55,071 bases of DNA from Streptomyces ipomoeae 91-03 (GTDB lineage: Bacteria > Actinomycetota > Actinomycetes > Streptomycetales > Streptomycetaceae), in contig NZ_AEJC01000022.1 in assembly GCF_000317595.1 (NCBI RefSeq), positions 1 to 55,071 of the forward strand, written 5' to 3'. Under the pieces are notes generated by a model that was given only the letters and a program-made list of their open reading frames with translations, made no database searches and was not told the origin of the DNA. This document shows positions 44,669 to 52,710 of the stretch, piece by piece. Position 1 is the stretch's first letter. Each line of letters begins with the position of its first letter. The position numbers were made by a program, and so were the translations under genes.

Positions 44669-44870
44669 ACGGCCCTGCCCCTTGTGTCTCGCACATGCTC
44701 GGTAGCGACGCCTCAAGGAAGCGGCGAACATCATCTTGAACGTGTTCAAGTCCTGGTGTCAATGGGGCTGGGGCGCGCTTCGCGATTACGGTCCGTGCGC
44801 CTGGCAGCGAAGGTCGGCATGGAGAGACTTTGGGCGGGAGCTGCCATGGTCCGAGTGTCCGGTCCCGGGA

Positions 44871-44907
44871 GATGGTTGACAGTTCGTCTCAGCTGATGGT
44901 TGACAGT
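44871..44907. repeat. Tandem 24-bp repeat resembling an IS terminus (minus orientation)
   Basis: GATGGTTGACAGT occurs at 44871-44883 and 44895-44907. Read on the minus strand the unit is GTCAACCATCAGCTGAGAC, matching the tandem repeats at 14196-14241 (GTCAAGCATCACCTGAGAC). It lies in the 382-bp gene-free region between the lipoprotein and Lrp genes. Confidence 0.5.
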
Positions 44908-45050
44908 GGCCGTGATCGGCTTTTCTGTGCGCGTCGTTGCGGCGTGTGGCAGGAGGCCGGGATTGGCGCTGGTGGAAGTAAGGGACGTCCGGCTGGGGCT
45001 GGGCGGTCGCTCCCTTCTCCGGTCGTGGCGTGCACCGGCCTCGACGTCCC

Positions 45051-45539
45051 TCAGGTAGCCCCTTCATGTTCCGCGTCCCCCATCGGTGTGAGTACCTGGA
45101 CATTCGTCTGCTGGTAGATGACCGAGCTGCGGAAGGTCACCACCTCACGGCGGGCGCTGACGCGGTCCATGAGGAAGGCGTGGAGGCGTTCGATGTCGGA
45201 GACGGCCACGTGGATGATGAAGTCGTCGTCGCCGGAGACCACGAACACGGAGATCACCTCGGGCAGCCCGGCGAGATACGCCTCGAAGCCTGAGATCACG
45301 TCCCGGCTCAGCGGGCGGAGGCGGGCGAAGACCAGGGCCTGGAGGGCGCGGCCGAGCAGTCGGGGTTGTACAACCGCGTGGTAGCCGGTGATCACGCCGC
45401 GTGCCCGTAGCGCTCGTACCCGTTCCAGGCAGGTGGAGGGCGCGATCCCGACCAGCCGTGCCAACTCCCGGTTGGTCAGCCGTGCGTCGCGTTGCAGATG
45501 ACCGAGGATCGCCGAATCAATGCCGTCCATGACCGCCAT
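45051..45539 (-). CDS. Lrp/AsnC-family transcriptional regulator
   Basis: Encodes 162 residues (ATG at 45539; a second ATG 9 nt later is possible). Residues ~5-60 form the Lrp HTH: MDGIDSAILGHLQRDARLTNRELARLVGIAPSTCLERVRALRARGVITGYHAVVQPRLLG, followed by the RAM ligand domain: ALVFARLRPLSRDVISGFEAYLAGLPEVISVFVVSGDDDFIIHVAVSDIERLHAFLMDRVSARREVVTFRSSVIYQQTNVQVL. The family senses amino acids or derivatives. It is divergent from a methyltransferase/GNAT operon that it may control. Confidence 0.92.
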   Translation of the reverse strand: MAVMDGIDSAILGHLQRDARLTNRELARLVGIAPSTCLERVRALRARGVITGYHAVVQPRLLGRALQALVFARLRPLSRDVISGFEAYLAGLPEVISVFVVSGDDDFIIHVAVSDIERLHAFLMDRVSARREVVTFRSSVIYQQTNVQVLTPMGDAEHEGAT

Positions 45540-45675
45540 TTTGGGGCACTCACCGAATTGGGTTCGGTCCGATCTCCAACTCGCCGGATTTCGCACTAGG
45601 TTCGCCTCGCCCACCGCCACAAGGGGCGCTGCCGCGCAAGCCCGCGTCCGCCGGATCCGAAGGGAGCATCGCCGT

Positions 45676-46470
45676 ATGACCACTGTCGCCGAGCACTACG
45701 ACCGGTTTCTCGCGGAGCACTACACCTGGATGCTCGGGGGTGATCCGGCCGCGCTGGTCGCGGGGCAGCGGGCGGGGCTCGCGGAGTGGGGTGTGGTGCC
45801 GGGGGAGGGGTGGCAAGGCGGGGCGGGCGGGAGCCTGGCCGTGGATCTGGGGTGCGGGCCGGGGTACGGCAGCCTGGCCCTGGCCGAGTTGGGCTTCGAC
45901 TCCGTGCTCGCCGTCGATCTGAGCCGGCCGCTGTTGGACGAGCTGGCCGCGTACGCCGTCGACATACCGGCCGTACGACCGGTGCGGGCCGACGTCCGCA
46001 CCGCCTTGCGTGAGCTGGTCCGACCCGGCTCGGCCGCGGCGGTCGTATGCCTCGGCGACACGCTCACCCACCTGTCGACCAGGGGAGACGTGGCCGCCCT
46101 GTTCGGCGCCGTGGCCACCGCGCTCTCGCTCGACGGCACGGCCCTCTTCGCCTACCGCGATCTGACGGTCCCCCTCACCGGCACCGACCGCTTCCTCCCG
46201 GTCCGGGCCACCGAGGACCGCATCATGACCTGCTTCCTGGAGTACCCGGACGACTACGACGACTACACGGTCGTCGTTCATGACCTGATCCACACCCGCG
46301 AGGGCGGCGGCGACCACGACAACTGGGTCATGACTGCCCACAGTTATCGCAAGCTGCGGCTCTCCCACACCTGGGTACTGGGGCAACTCCGCGCCGCCGG
46401 GCTGCATGTCGTACGGGAGGACGTGGGCCCCGGGGGCATGCGGACCGTGGCGGTCAGGAGGACAGCGTGA
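45676..46470 (+). CDS. Class I SAM-dependent methyltransferase
   Basis: Encodes 264 residues: EHYDRFLAEHYTWMLGGDPAALVAGQRAGLAEWGVVP, motif I LAVDLGCGPGYGSLALAELGFDSVLAVDLSRPLLDEL (~54-92), PVRADVRTALRELV, AAVVCLGDTLTHLSTRGDVAALFGAVATALSLDGTALFAYRDL, LRLSHTWVLGQLRAAGLHVVREDVGPGGMRTVAVRR. It is a methyltransferase of the UbiE/Methyltransf_25 type; the substrate is unknown. GAAGGGAGCATC precedes the ATG. Its stop overlaps the GNAT gene's GTG (GTGA), and the Lrp regulator is divergent. Confidence 0.88.
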   Translation: MTTVAEHYDRFLAEHYTWMLGGDPAALVAGQRAGLAEWGVVPGEGWQGGAGGSLAVDLGCGPGYGSLALAELGFDSVLAVDLSRPLLDELAAYAVDIPAVRPVRADVRTALRELVRPGSAAAVVCLGDTLTHLSTRGDVAALFGAVATALSLDGTALFAYRDLTVPLTGTDRFLPVRATEDRIMTCFLEYPDDYDDYTVVVHDLIHTREGGGDHDNWVMTAHSYRKLRLSHTWVLGQLRAAGLHVVREDVGPGGMRTVAVRRTA

Positions 46471-47021
46471 CCGCTCTGCGCCTCGCGGGGCCCGCCGACG
46501 CCGTGGGCGTGGCGCGGCTGCATGCCGACAGCTGGCGCCGCCACTACCGGGGTGCGTACGCCGACGCCTTCCTGGACGGCGATGTGGTGGCGGACCGCGA
46601 GGCGGTGTGGGCGGCGCGGTTCGCCGAGCCGGACGCGGGTGTCACGATCCTCGCCGAGGACGTCGCCGGTGAGCTGCTCGGCTTCGTCCATGTCGTCCTC
46701 GACGAGGATGCCGCTTGGGGCAGTCTGGTCGACAACCTCCATGTCAGCCACCACCGTCGACGCACCGGAGTCGGCGGCCGGCTCCTGACCCGGGCCGCCG
46801 AGGAGGTCGCCGGGCGGGCGGTCGACGGCACGTCCCTGTACCTCTGGGTCCTCGAACAGAACACGGCCGCCCGGAAGTTCTACGAGTCGTACGGCGGTCG
46901 ATGCGTCGAGAAGACGATGGTGTCCCCGCCCGGCGGCCATCCCGAACGCCTCAACGGCACTCCCGCCAAACTCCGCGTCGCCTGGCACACGGCGAGCTCC
47001 GTATCGCACGCCCCGAAGTGA
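46467..47021 (+). CDS. GNAT-family N-acetyltransferase
   Basis: Encodes 184 residues from a GTG. LRLAGPADAVGVARLHADSWRRHYRGAYADAFLDGD opens the GNAT fold; TILAEDVAGELLGFVHVVLDEDAAWGSLVDNLHVSHHRRRTGVGGRLLTRAAEEVA contains motif A, VSHHRRRTGVGGRLL (the R/Q-x-x-G-x-G/A acetyl-CoA loop), and LYLWVLEQNTAARKFYESYGGR is motif B. It acetylates an unknown amine; coupling to the methyltransferase gene suggests a common pathway or modification set. The C-terminus is disordered. Confidence 0.9.
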   Translation: MTALRLAGPADAVGVARLHADSWRRHYRGAYADAFLDGDVVADREAVWAARFAEPDAGVTILAEDVAGELLGFVHVVLDEDAAWGSLVDNLHVSHHRRRTGVGGRLLTRAAEEVAGRAVDGTSLYLWVLEQNTAARKFYESYGGRCVEKTMVSPPGGHPERLNGTPAKLRVAWHTASSVSHAPK

Positions 47022-47136
47022 CGGCAACCTTCGGGGCCCCCGGCGGCAACCAGTGGGTGCAGTAACCGAAACGAGCGTAAGAAAAACAGCACAGCACGTG
47101 AAATCCCGCCCCCCACCCCCCCACAGGGAGTTCACC

Positions 47137-48159
47137 ATGCGCACCCGCATCAGGGGTCACCTCGTACGGCCCCTCGCTCGTCCCCTCGCGCGACCCTTCG
47201 CACGCCCCCTCGTACGACTACTGGCCGTCTTCTCGGCGGTCGCCGCACTGCTCCTCGCCCCCGGTCTGACGACCCCGTCCTCGGCGCAGCCGGCGATCGA
47301 CGCGGCCAGGACTGAGGCGGCCGTGGAACAGGCGGTCGAGAAGGCCGCCGAAGGAATGACTCCGGTGGCCACGGACCCGGCGGCGTCGAAGGCGACCGCG
47401 GCCGACGTCTGGAACCCGCCCTCCAACCTCGTCCAACCGCTCAACGAGGTCTGGAACCATGTCTCGTCCACGTACCCCGACCTGTACGGCTTCCGGAACT
47501 ACGGCTGGGACCAGATCATGGCCAACCGCGGAAGCGTCAACTACTGCGTCCGCTGGGAGTCGGACACCCCGGTCAGCGCCGCGCTCCGCGACCAGATCCA
47601 CGCCGCGCTGAAGAAGCAGTTCGGCAAGTGGATGGCGGCCATGCTCGACAACGGCCAGGGCCACAACGCCTGGCCGTACACCAACGTCCCCGTCAACATC
47701 GTCGGCTGGGCGGTGAAGAACCGCTCCACCCTCCAGTGGACCGACAACTCCGTCGACATCTACACGGGCATCCTCGACGGCGCCGGCGCCCCGCAGTGCT
47801 CCCCGGACTGCGGCCGCTTCTTCCACCAGGACGGCAACTACTCCCGCTGTCCCGGTGGCGCCGCCCGCCACTACGACCAGTCCCTCTGGCTCACCGAGGG
47901 CTTCCAGGGCGGCGCCGGCGGCGACTGGGGCCAGCGCATGGGCCGCGCGTACTTCACCGGTGCCCTCGGCCAGGAGAACATCCACATCTACCTCCACGAG
48001 GTCGGCCACACCTTCGGTCTCGACGACTTCTACGACTGGACCCCGACCGGCCAGTGCTGCTTCCTCATGAAGGCCGGCAGCGCCGCCCAGATCACCGAGT
48101 TCGACAAGTGGATGTTCCGGGACTTCTGGCGCCACTTGAAGTACCGCTACGGGCTCTGA
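47137..48159 (+). CDS. Secreted snapalysin-like zinc metalloprotease
   Basis: Encodes 340 residues. The signal peptide is unusual: RPLARPLARPFARPLVRL, a four-fold near-repeat, precedes the hydrophobic core LAVFSAVAALLLAPGL. A propeptide-like helix (AARTEAAVEQAVEKAAEGM) leads to a catalytic domain ending in IHIYLHEVGHTFGLDDFYD: HExxHxxGxxD, the zinc signature of Streptomyces snapalysins (H287, E288, H291, D297). Downstream CCFLMKAG may be the Met-turn. Cys pairs (CVRW, CSPDCG, CPGG) suggest disulfides. Some annotations call this type 'cellulose-binding protein'; the metalloprotease motif is explicit. Confidence 0.85.
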   Translation: MRTRIRGHLVRPLARPLARPFARPLVRLLAVFSAVAALLLAPGLTTPSSAQPAIDAARTEAAVEQAVEKAAEGMTPVATDPAASKATAADVWNPPSNLVQPLNEVWNHVSSTYPDLYGFRNYGWDQIMANRGSVNYCVRWESDTPVSAALRDQIHAALKKQFGKWMAAMLDNGQGHNAWPYTNVPVNIVGWAVKNRSTLQWTDNSVDIYTGILDGAGAPQCSPDCGRFFHQDGNYSRCPGGAARHYDQSLWLTEGFQGGAGGDWGQRMGRAYFTGALGQENIHIYLHEVGHTFGLDDFYDWTPTGQCCFLMKAGSAAQITEFDKWMFRDFWRHLKYRYGL

Positions 48160-48305
48160 CCTCCGGTCACTGATCACCGTCCACCGTCCACCGTCCACCG
48201 TCCGACAGGGCCGCGGTCGAGCACGCTCGACGAGGCCGACCGCGGCCCCCTGAGTTCGGGGATATCCCGTTGTGGGGCCGGGCGCGTGATCGTAGGGTCC
48301 GGCCC

Positions 48306-48683
48306 ATGTCCCTACGTGTCCGTATGCGTCAGGCCCTGCCGGAAGCGATGCGCGCCCGCGACCAGGCCGCGGTGAGCGCCCTGCGCGCGACGCTCGCCGC
48401 GCTCGACAACGCCGAGGCGGTGCCCGTCGGCGAAGCCGAGCTGCGTGGCGTGGCCCTCGAACAGTCGCCGGCCGGCGCCGGTGCCACCGAGGCGGCGCGG
48501 CGGGAGCTGAGCGAGCGCGGCGTGGTGGACATCGTGCGGGCGGAGGCCGCCGAACGCCTCGACGTGGCCGCCAAGTTGACGGCACCCGCACACGCCGACC
48601 GCGTCGCGCGGCTCCGCGCGGAGGCCGCGGTGCTGCTCGGGTTCCTCGACGGTGACGGCGCCTACGGTGACGGCACCTCGTAG
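48306..48683 (+). CDS. GatB/YqeY-domain-like protein
   Basis: Encodes 125 residues: MSLRVRMRQALPEAMRARDQAAVSALRATLAALDNAEAVP... ELRGVALEQSPAGAGATEAARRELSERGVVDIVRAEAAERLDVAAKLTAPAHADRVARLRAEAAVLLGFL. The N-terminal half (L-x2-AxxxRDxxxVSALRxTLAALDNAEA) is the YqeY/GatB C-terminal-domain helix pair. Family members contact tRNA or tRNA-like substrates, but the role of free-standing YqeY proteins is not established. It stands alone, about 190 bp from the serine hydrolase gene. Confidence 0.8.
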   Translation: MSLRVRMRQALPEAMRARDQAAVSALRATLAALDNAEAVPVGEAELRGVALEQSPAGAGATEAARRELSERGVVDIVRAEAAERLDVAAKLTAPAHADRVARLRAEAAVLLGFLDGDGAYGDGTS

Positions 48684-48697
48684 GACGCCTCGGCGGA

Positions 48698-48780
48698 GAC
48701 CTGAGACCTGAGACCTGAGACATGTCACATGCCACTTGGCGCATGACACCTGACACATGGCGCATGACATCTGTCATGGC
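48698..48780. repeat. Heptamer repeats and ATG/CATGAC-rich region
   Basis: GAGACCT is repeated three times at about 48699-48719 and followed by GAGACATGTCACATG, then GCGCATGAC twice (near 48740 and 48762). It lies upstream of the serine-hydrolase start. A possible regulatory or recombination substrate; no clear function. Confidence 0.4.
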
Positions 48781-48876
48781 CGCGCCGTGAACATGATCGT
48801 CCAAGGGAACGATGTAAGGCGCAGCGATTCCTCGTGACAATCGCCTGACCGGACACGAGGAAGGGACGAACAAGTC

Positions 48877-50265
48877 GTGCGTATCAAGAGCCTTGTCGGG
48901 GTAGCACTCGGCACCTCACTTCTGCTGGTCGCCGCCGCGCCCACGGCGTCCGCCGCGCCCAGGGCCAAGGCTCCGGCCCCCACCTCCTTAGACCGGGCCG
49001 GCCTGCGCACCACCCTGGACGCCGTGCACTCGGCGGGCATGTACGGCACGTACTCCGCCGTGCGCGACGGCCGCGACCGCTGGGCCGGTGCCTCGGGGCT
49101 CGCCGACGTCGACACCGGTCGCGAGGTCACGCCGAACATGCGTCAACGGGTGGGCAGCATCAGCAAGACGTTCACGTCGGTGGCGATCCTCCAGCAGGTG
49201 GAGCGCGGTCGCATCAGCCTCGACGCCCCGGTCACCGACTACCTCCCGGACCTCTTCGACGGGACCGCGCCCGGAGCCGACCGGGCCCGCGGTGACGCCA
49301 TCACCGTACGGATGCTGCTCAACCACACCAGCCACATCGGCGACTACATCCTCGGCGCCTTCCCCTCCCTGGCCCAGAACTCCACCTCCAGCCTCGACGA
49401 GCACCGCTTCCGCTCGATCGGCCCCGAGGAACTCGTACGCCTCGGCCTCGCGGCCCCCGCCACCGGCCGCCCCGGCGCACAACCCGGCTCGTACTCGAAC
49501 ACCAACTACGTGATCGCCGGCCTCCTCCTCGAAAAGGTCACCGGTCAGAAGGCGTCGACGTACATCACCCGCAACGTCATCGACCGCGCCGGCCTGCGTC
49601 ACACCACGTACGCGAGGACCCCGTACATCAAGGGCCCGCACCCCAGGATGTACGAGTCCTTCTACGGCCTGATCGACCCGCCCCGCGACTACAGCGTCTA
49701 CGACATGTCCTGGGCCTACACCGCAGGCGCGATCGTCTCCACGACGGACGACCTGAACCGCTTCTACCGCGGACTGCTGGCCGGTGAGCTGATCGGCGAG
49801 GCGTCCCTGACCGAGATGCAGCGCACGGTTCCGGTCGCGGTCGCCGCGGGCGGAGGCGCGACGATCGACTACGGCCTCGGCATCTACACCCTCGAACTCC
49901 CCGACTGCGGACGTTTCTGGGGCCACGACGGAGCCGTCTTCGGCGCCGGCACGATCAGCCTCACCCGCGCCGACGGCGACCGCCAGATCTCCATCGGCTG
50001 GAACCTCATGAAGTACCAGCGCCTGAACGAGGACGGCACGGCCCTGGAGCCGAGCCCGATCGACGATGCCCTGAACACGCACATCGTCGAGGCGCTGTGT
50101 CCGACACCGGAGGCGTCGCCGGAGACGCCGAAGTCACCGGAGTCGCTACGGACCGCCGAGGCGACGGCAGACACGGCCGCAGCGGCGGAGGCCCGGCGGG
50201 TCCTCCCCGACGGCCTGCTCGGAGTGGACCTGTCCACCGGGAGCCGTGCGATTACCCCGAACTGA
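48877..50265 (+). CDS. Secreted serine hydrolase (beta-lactamase/DD-peptidase fold), TTA-containing
   Basis: Encodes 462 residues from a GTG. The Sec signal is SLVGVALGTSLLLVAAAPTASA. Class C beta-lactamase/DD-carboxypeptidase motifs: GSISKTFTSVAIL (SxxK, Ser94-Lys97), GSYSNTNYVIAGLLLE (YxN), FWGHDGAVFGAG (HxG in place of KTG). The C-terminal ~70 residues are disordered and Ala/Glu-rich. Leu38 is encoded by TTA at 48988-48990, the rare bldA-dependent codon, implying developmental control if the codon is real. It may trim peptidoglycan or act as an esterase; no beta-lactam context is visible. Confidence 0.9.
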   Translation: MRIKSLVGVALGTSLLLVAAAPTASAAPRAKAPAPTSLDRAGLRTTLDAVHSAGMYGTYSAVRDGRDRWAGASGLADVDTGREVTPNMRQRVGSISKTFTSVAILQQVERGRISLDAPVTDYLPDLFDGTAPGADRARGDAITVRMLLNHTSHIGDYILGAFPSLAQNSTSSLDEHRFRSIGPEELVRLGLAAPATGRPGAQPGSYSNTNYVIAGLLLEKVTGQKASTYITRNVIDRAGLRHTTYARTPYIKGPHPRMYESFYGLIDPPRDYSVYDMSWAYTAGAIVSTTDDLNRFYRGLLAGELIGEASLTEMQRTVPVAVAAGGGATIDYGLGIYTLELPDCGRFWGHDGAVFGAGTISLTRADGDRQISIGWNLMKYQRLNEDGTALEPSPIDDALNTHIVEALCPTPEASPETPKSPESLRTAEATADTAAAAEARRVLPDGLLGVDLSTGSRAITPN

Positions 50266-50339
50266 CGAACCCTCGGTGGGTAGAACGCTCCTGTAACCGC
50301 TGGAGCCGACCGCCGACGCATCACAGGGAGCGTGCCGTC

Positions 50340-50939
50340 TTGTCCACCTTCGTTGTCTTCGACCTCGAATTCACGACCTGGCCGGGGGCGTACGAGCAGA
50401 ACTGGTCCGCCCCCGGCCAGCTCCGCGAGATCGTGCAGATCGGGGCGTTGCGCCTGGCCGAGGACTGCTCGGTGATCGAGGGGTACGAGACGCTGGTCCA
50501 CCCGGTGGTCAATCCGCGCCTCAGCCCCTTCTTCACGACCCTCACCGGTATCGACCAGCAGACCCTGGACCGCGACGGCGTCCCCCCGGCCCAGGCCCTG
50601 GGCGACTTCCTGGGCTTCTGCCAGGAAGACCCCGTCCTCTCCTACGGCAACGACATGCTCGTCCTGGGCGAGAACATCGGCTGGGCGCGGTCCCGAGGCG
50701 AGGAAGTCAAGAACAACCCGTTGGCCCCCACCTTCCTGAACATCCGCCCCTGGCTGAACACCGTTGCTCCGACCACGGTCTCCATCAACTCGGGCCGCCT
50801 GTGGCAGGCCTTGGACCTGCCCCGGCCCACAGGCGGATCCGGCGGCGAACACTCGGCCCTCTTCGACTGCCACTCGATCGCGGCGGTGTTGAGGCATCTG
50901 GCCGGGGCGGGGGTCACGTTGCCGAAGGGACTGCTTTGA
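50340..50939 (+). CDS. DEDDh-type 3'-5' exonuclease
   Basis: Encodes 199 residues from a TTG with CAGGGAG upstream. Exonuclease motifs: FVVFDLEFTTWP (Exo I, Asp8-Glu10), QIGALRL, LSYGNDMLVL (Exo II with the third Asp), and GGEHSALFDCHS (Exo III, His-x4-Asp). It resembles ERI-1-like or RNase T/oligoribonuclease-type DEDDh enzymes; the substrate (DNA or RNA) is undetermined. Its stop lies directly at the end of a relic IS605 right end, so the last residues may have been changed by the insertion. Confidence 0.88.
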   Translation: MSTFVVFDLEFTTWPGAYEQNWSAPGQLREIVQIGALRLAEDCSVIEGYETLVHPVVNPRLSPFFTTLTGIDQQTLDRDGVPPAQALGDFLGFCQEDPVLSYGNDMLVLGENIGWARSRGEEVKNNPLAPTFLNIRPWLNTVAPTTVSINSGRLWQALDLPRPTGGSGGEHSALFDCHSIAAVLRHLAGAGVTLPKGLL

Positions 50940-51215
50940 CGTCCTCTCCTGCCCGAGAGCAGGAGATTCCGGTCCGTACCGCTACGCGGTACCCCCTTGG
51001 GTTCCTGTTTCACTGGCCACTGCCGACCGGTGAGGGTCGGTCTTACACGGCCTCCGCAGGCCTGACTTCCCGCCCGTCCGGCGGTAGGTCCGACAACTCC
51101 GTTGTCGGACAAGGCGATTCTATCCGTGCCGCTGCGGCCCTTCAGGCCGCTGTGGGCAGGATGCCCTACGCCTCCCCCCTGAAGGGTGGAGCACTGGGCA
51201 AGTGTTCGGTAGCCC
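50937..51215 (-). mobile_element. Relic of an IS605-type right end with tnpB 3' tail
   Basis: On the minus strand the region reads ...ACGGGCGGGAAGTCAGGCC..., CAGTGAAACAGGAACCCAAG, GGAATCTCCTGCTCTCGGGCAGGAGAGGACGTCAA. Translation of one frame gives VRPTLTGRQWPVKQEPKG, typical of the C-terminal tail of Streptomyces TnpB. CTCCTGC (50946-50952) pairs with GCAGGAG (50959-50965), and the end GAGGACGTCAA parallels GAGGATGTCAA of the intact element at 40973. The RuvC/Zn-ribbon parts are missing, so only the omega-RNA/right-end region remains, as in PATE-like non-autonomous copies. Confidence 0.65.
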
Positions 51216-51235
51216 GGACGGGCCGGCAGCGGCGC

Positions 51236-51263
51236 AGAGGCCCCGGACACGTCCGGGGCCTCT
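51236..51263. terminator. Bidirectional terminator
   Basis: AGAGGCCCCGGAC (51236-51248) and GTCCGGGGCCTCT (51251-51263) pair perfectly across AC, followed by CCTTTAT on the plus strand. It lies between the IS relic and the AhpD-like gene, whose 3' end is at 51297. Confidence 0.85.
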
Positions 51264-51296
51264 CCTTTATGCCGGACATGTCAGATGCCGTTCATG

Positions 51297-51782
51297 TCAG
51301 ATGGCGGCGAACTGGCCGGGCTGGTAGTCGCCCGCCGGCTGCTGGAGGATGACGTTGAGGCGGTTGAAGGCGTTGATGACGGCGATCAGGGAGACCAGGG
51401 CGACGAGTTGGTCCTCGTCGTAGTGCTTGGCGGCGTTCTCCCAGGCCTCGTCCGTGACGCCGGTGGAGGCGTCGGCGATGCGGGTGCCCTGCTCGGTCAG
51501 CTCCAGGGCGGCGCGCTCGGCCTCGGTGAAGACCGTGGCCTCACGCCATGCCGCGACCATGTGGAGCCGCGTCGGGCTCTCACCGGCTGCGGCGGCCTCC
51601 TTGGTGTGCATGTCGAGGCAGAAACCGCAGCCGTTGATCTGGCTCGCGCGGATCTTCACCAACTCCTGCGTCGCGAGGGGCAGCGCCGAGTCCGTGATGA
51701 CCTTGCCGGCAGAGCTGAAGTGCTTGATGAGCTTGCCGGCGGTCGCGTTGGCGAAGAGGTTCAGACGGGCTTCCGTGGTCAT
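51297..51782 (-). CDS. AhpD/carboxymuconolactone decarboxylase-family protein
   Basis: Encodes 161 residues: FANATAGKLIKHFSSAGKVITDSALPLATQELVKIRASQINGCGFCLDMHTKEAAAAGESPTRLHMVAAWREATVFTEAERAALELTEQGTRIADASTGVTDEAWENAAKHYDEDQLVALVSLIAVINAFNRLNVIL. The CxxC-x3-H motif (C52, C55, H59) and the SQINGCGFCLDMH and INAFNRLN signatures mark an alkylhydroperoxidase AhpD-like CMD protein. Peroxidase or thiol-redox function is likely. It is separate from neighbours, with a terminator on its 3' side. Confidence 0.93.
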   Translation of the reverse strand: MTTEARLNLFANATAGKLIKHFSSAGKVITDSALPLATQELVKIRASQINGCGFCLDMHTKEAAAAGESPTRLHMVAAWREATVFTEAERAALELTEQGTRIADASTGVTDEAWENAAKHYDEDQLVALVSLIAVINAFNRLNVILQQPAGDYQPGQFAAI

Positions 51783-51876
51783 GGTGTGTTCCTCTGCCGT
51801 TGTGGTCGATGGCTACACACCTACGACGGAACGGCTCGGAGCGATGTGACAGCGCCGCATGTGACCTGCGTCTCGT

Positions 51877-52092
51877 TCAGCCGTCGTCACCGCTCTGCCC
51901 GGAACTGCCGGACCTGCCGGAACTGCGGCTGGCGATGCGGGTCAGTTCGCCGACGGTCAGGGTGACGGTGGAGACGGCGCGTACCCAGCGGGGGGCGTTG
52001 CCCCGGGCGGCCAGGAAGACGCAGACGCAGCCGCCGATGACCAGGACGAGGATGCCGACGAGGACGAGTATGGGTGTGATCACGCTCGTCAT
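51877..52092 (-). CDS. Small single-helix membrane protein
   Basis: Encodes 71 residues: MTSVITPILVLVGILVLVIGGCVCVFLAARG is one transmembrane helix; the rest (NAPRWVRAVSTVTLTVGELTRIASRSSGRSGSSGQSGDDG) is short, basic and then Gly/Ser-rich. No family is recognised. It is on the same strand as another small membrane gene at 52254, separated by a GC-rich region with GGTGGGTCAGGCCCG repeats. The start is chosen at the ATG before the hydrophobic helix. Confidence 0.6.
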   Translation of the reverse strand: MTSVITPILVLVGILVLVIGGCVCVFLAARGNAPRWVRAVSTVTLTVGELTRIASRSSGRSGSSGQSGDDG

Positions 52093-52253
52093 CTTCCCCT
52101 CTGCGGGGGGTGACGCGGGAGCCGAACGGGCCCGGCGGTCGGACGTGGGGGAGTCCGGCCGCCGGGCCCGGGGTGGGCCGGGGGTGAGCCGGGGCGGGCC
52201 GGGGTGCGCTGTCCCCGGCGGTGGGTCAGGCCCGATGCGTACGGCCTGGTGGG

Positions 52254-52448
52254 TCAGGCCCGGTGGGTCCGGCCCTGGCTCCGGCCGCGGAGGAGGCTGA
52301 CGCCCGCGCCGAGGGAGACGACGCCCATGCCGACGCCGGTCGCCATGCCCTGGCTGCCGTCGACGACGAACGGGGCGACCGCGGCGACGGCGAGGTTGAA
52401 CAGGAACAGGAACCACAGGACCGGCTTCGAACCGAGCAGCGCCTTCAT
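52254..52448 (-). CDS. Small two-helix membrane protein
   Basis: Encodes 64 residues: MKALLGSKPVLWFLFLFNLAVAAVAPFVVDGSQGMATGVGMGVVSLGAGVSLLRGRSQGRTHRA. Two hydrophobic segments (LWFLFLFNLAVAAVAPFVV and GMATGVGMGVVSLGAGVSLL) are separated by a short polar turn, giving a hairpin with both ends likely inside. GGAAACCCC lies before the ATG. The function is unknown; it may be expressed with the 51877 gene. Confidence 0.6.
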   Translation of the reverse strand: MKALLGSKPVLWFLFLFNLAVAAVAPFVVDGSQGMATGVGMGVVSLGAGVSLLRGRSQGRTHRA

Positions 52449-52710
52449 GGGGTTTCCTTTCGGGGAGGATCGGGGAGCCATGGACCTCCCCGGCGGGGGA
52501 GCCGCTGACTGATGCGGTCCTGCGTGCCTCGTGTGGCCGCTTGACCTGCGAGGTCGGCGTGACCTCGTGACATCGACGATCCCGTTCGGCGGGCGCCGCC
52601 ACGAGGGAGTGCTCTCCCGGAACGGGGGTGTAGCCAGGTACACCCCGCCGCTCTCGGCGCGGCCTGCTACTACCCCGGAAGGGCGTACTCCCCAGACGCC
52701 CACTCCCCGT

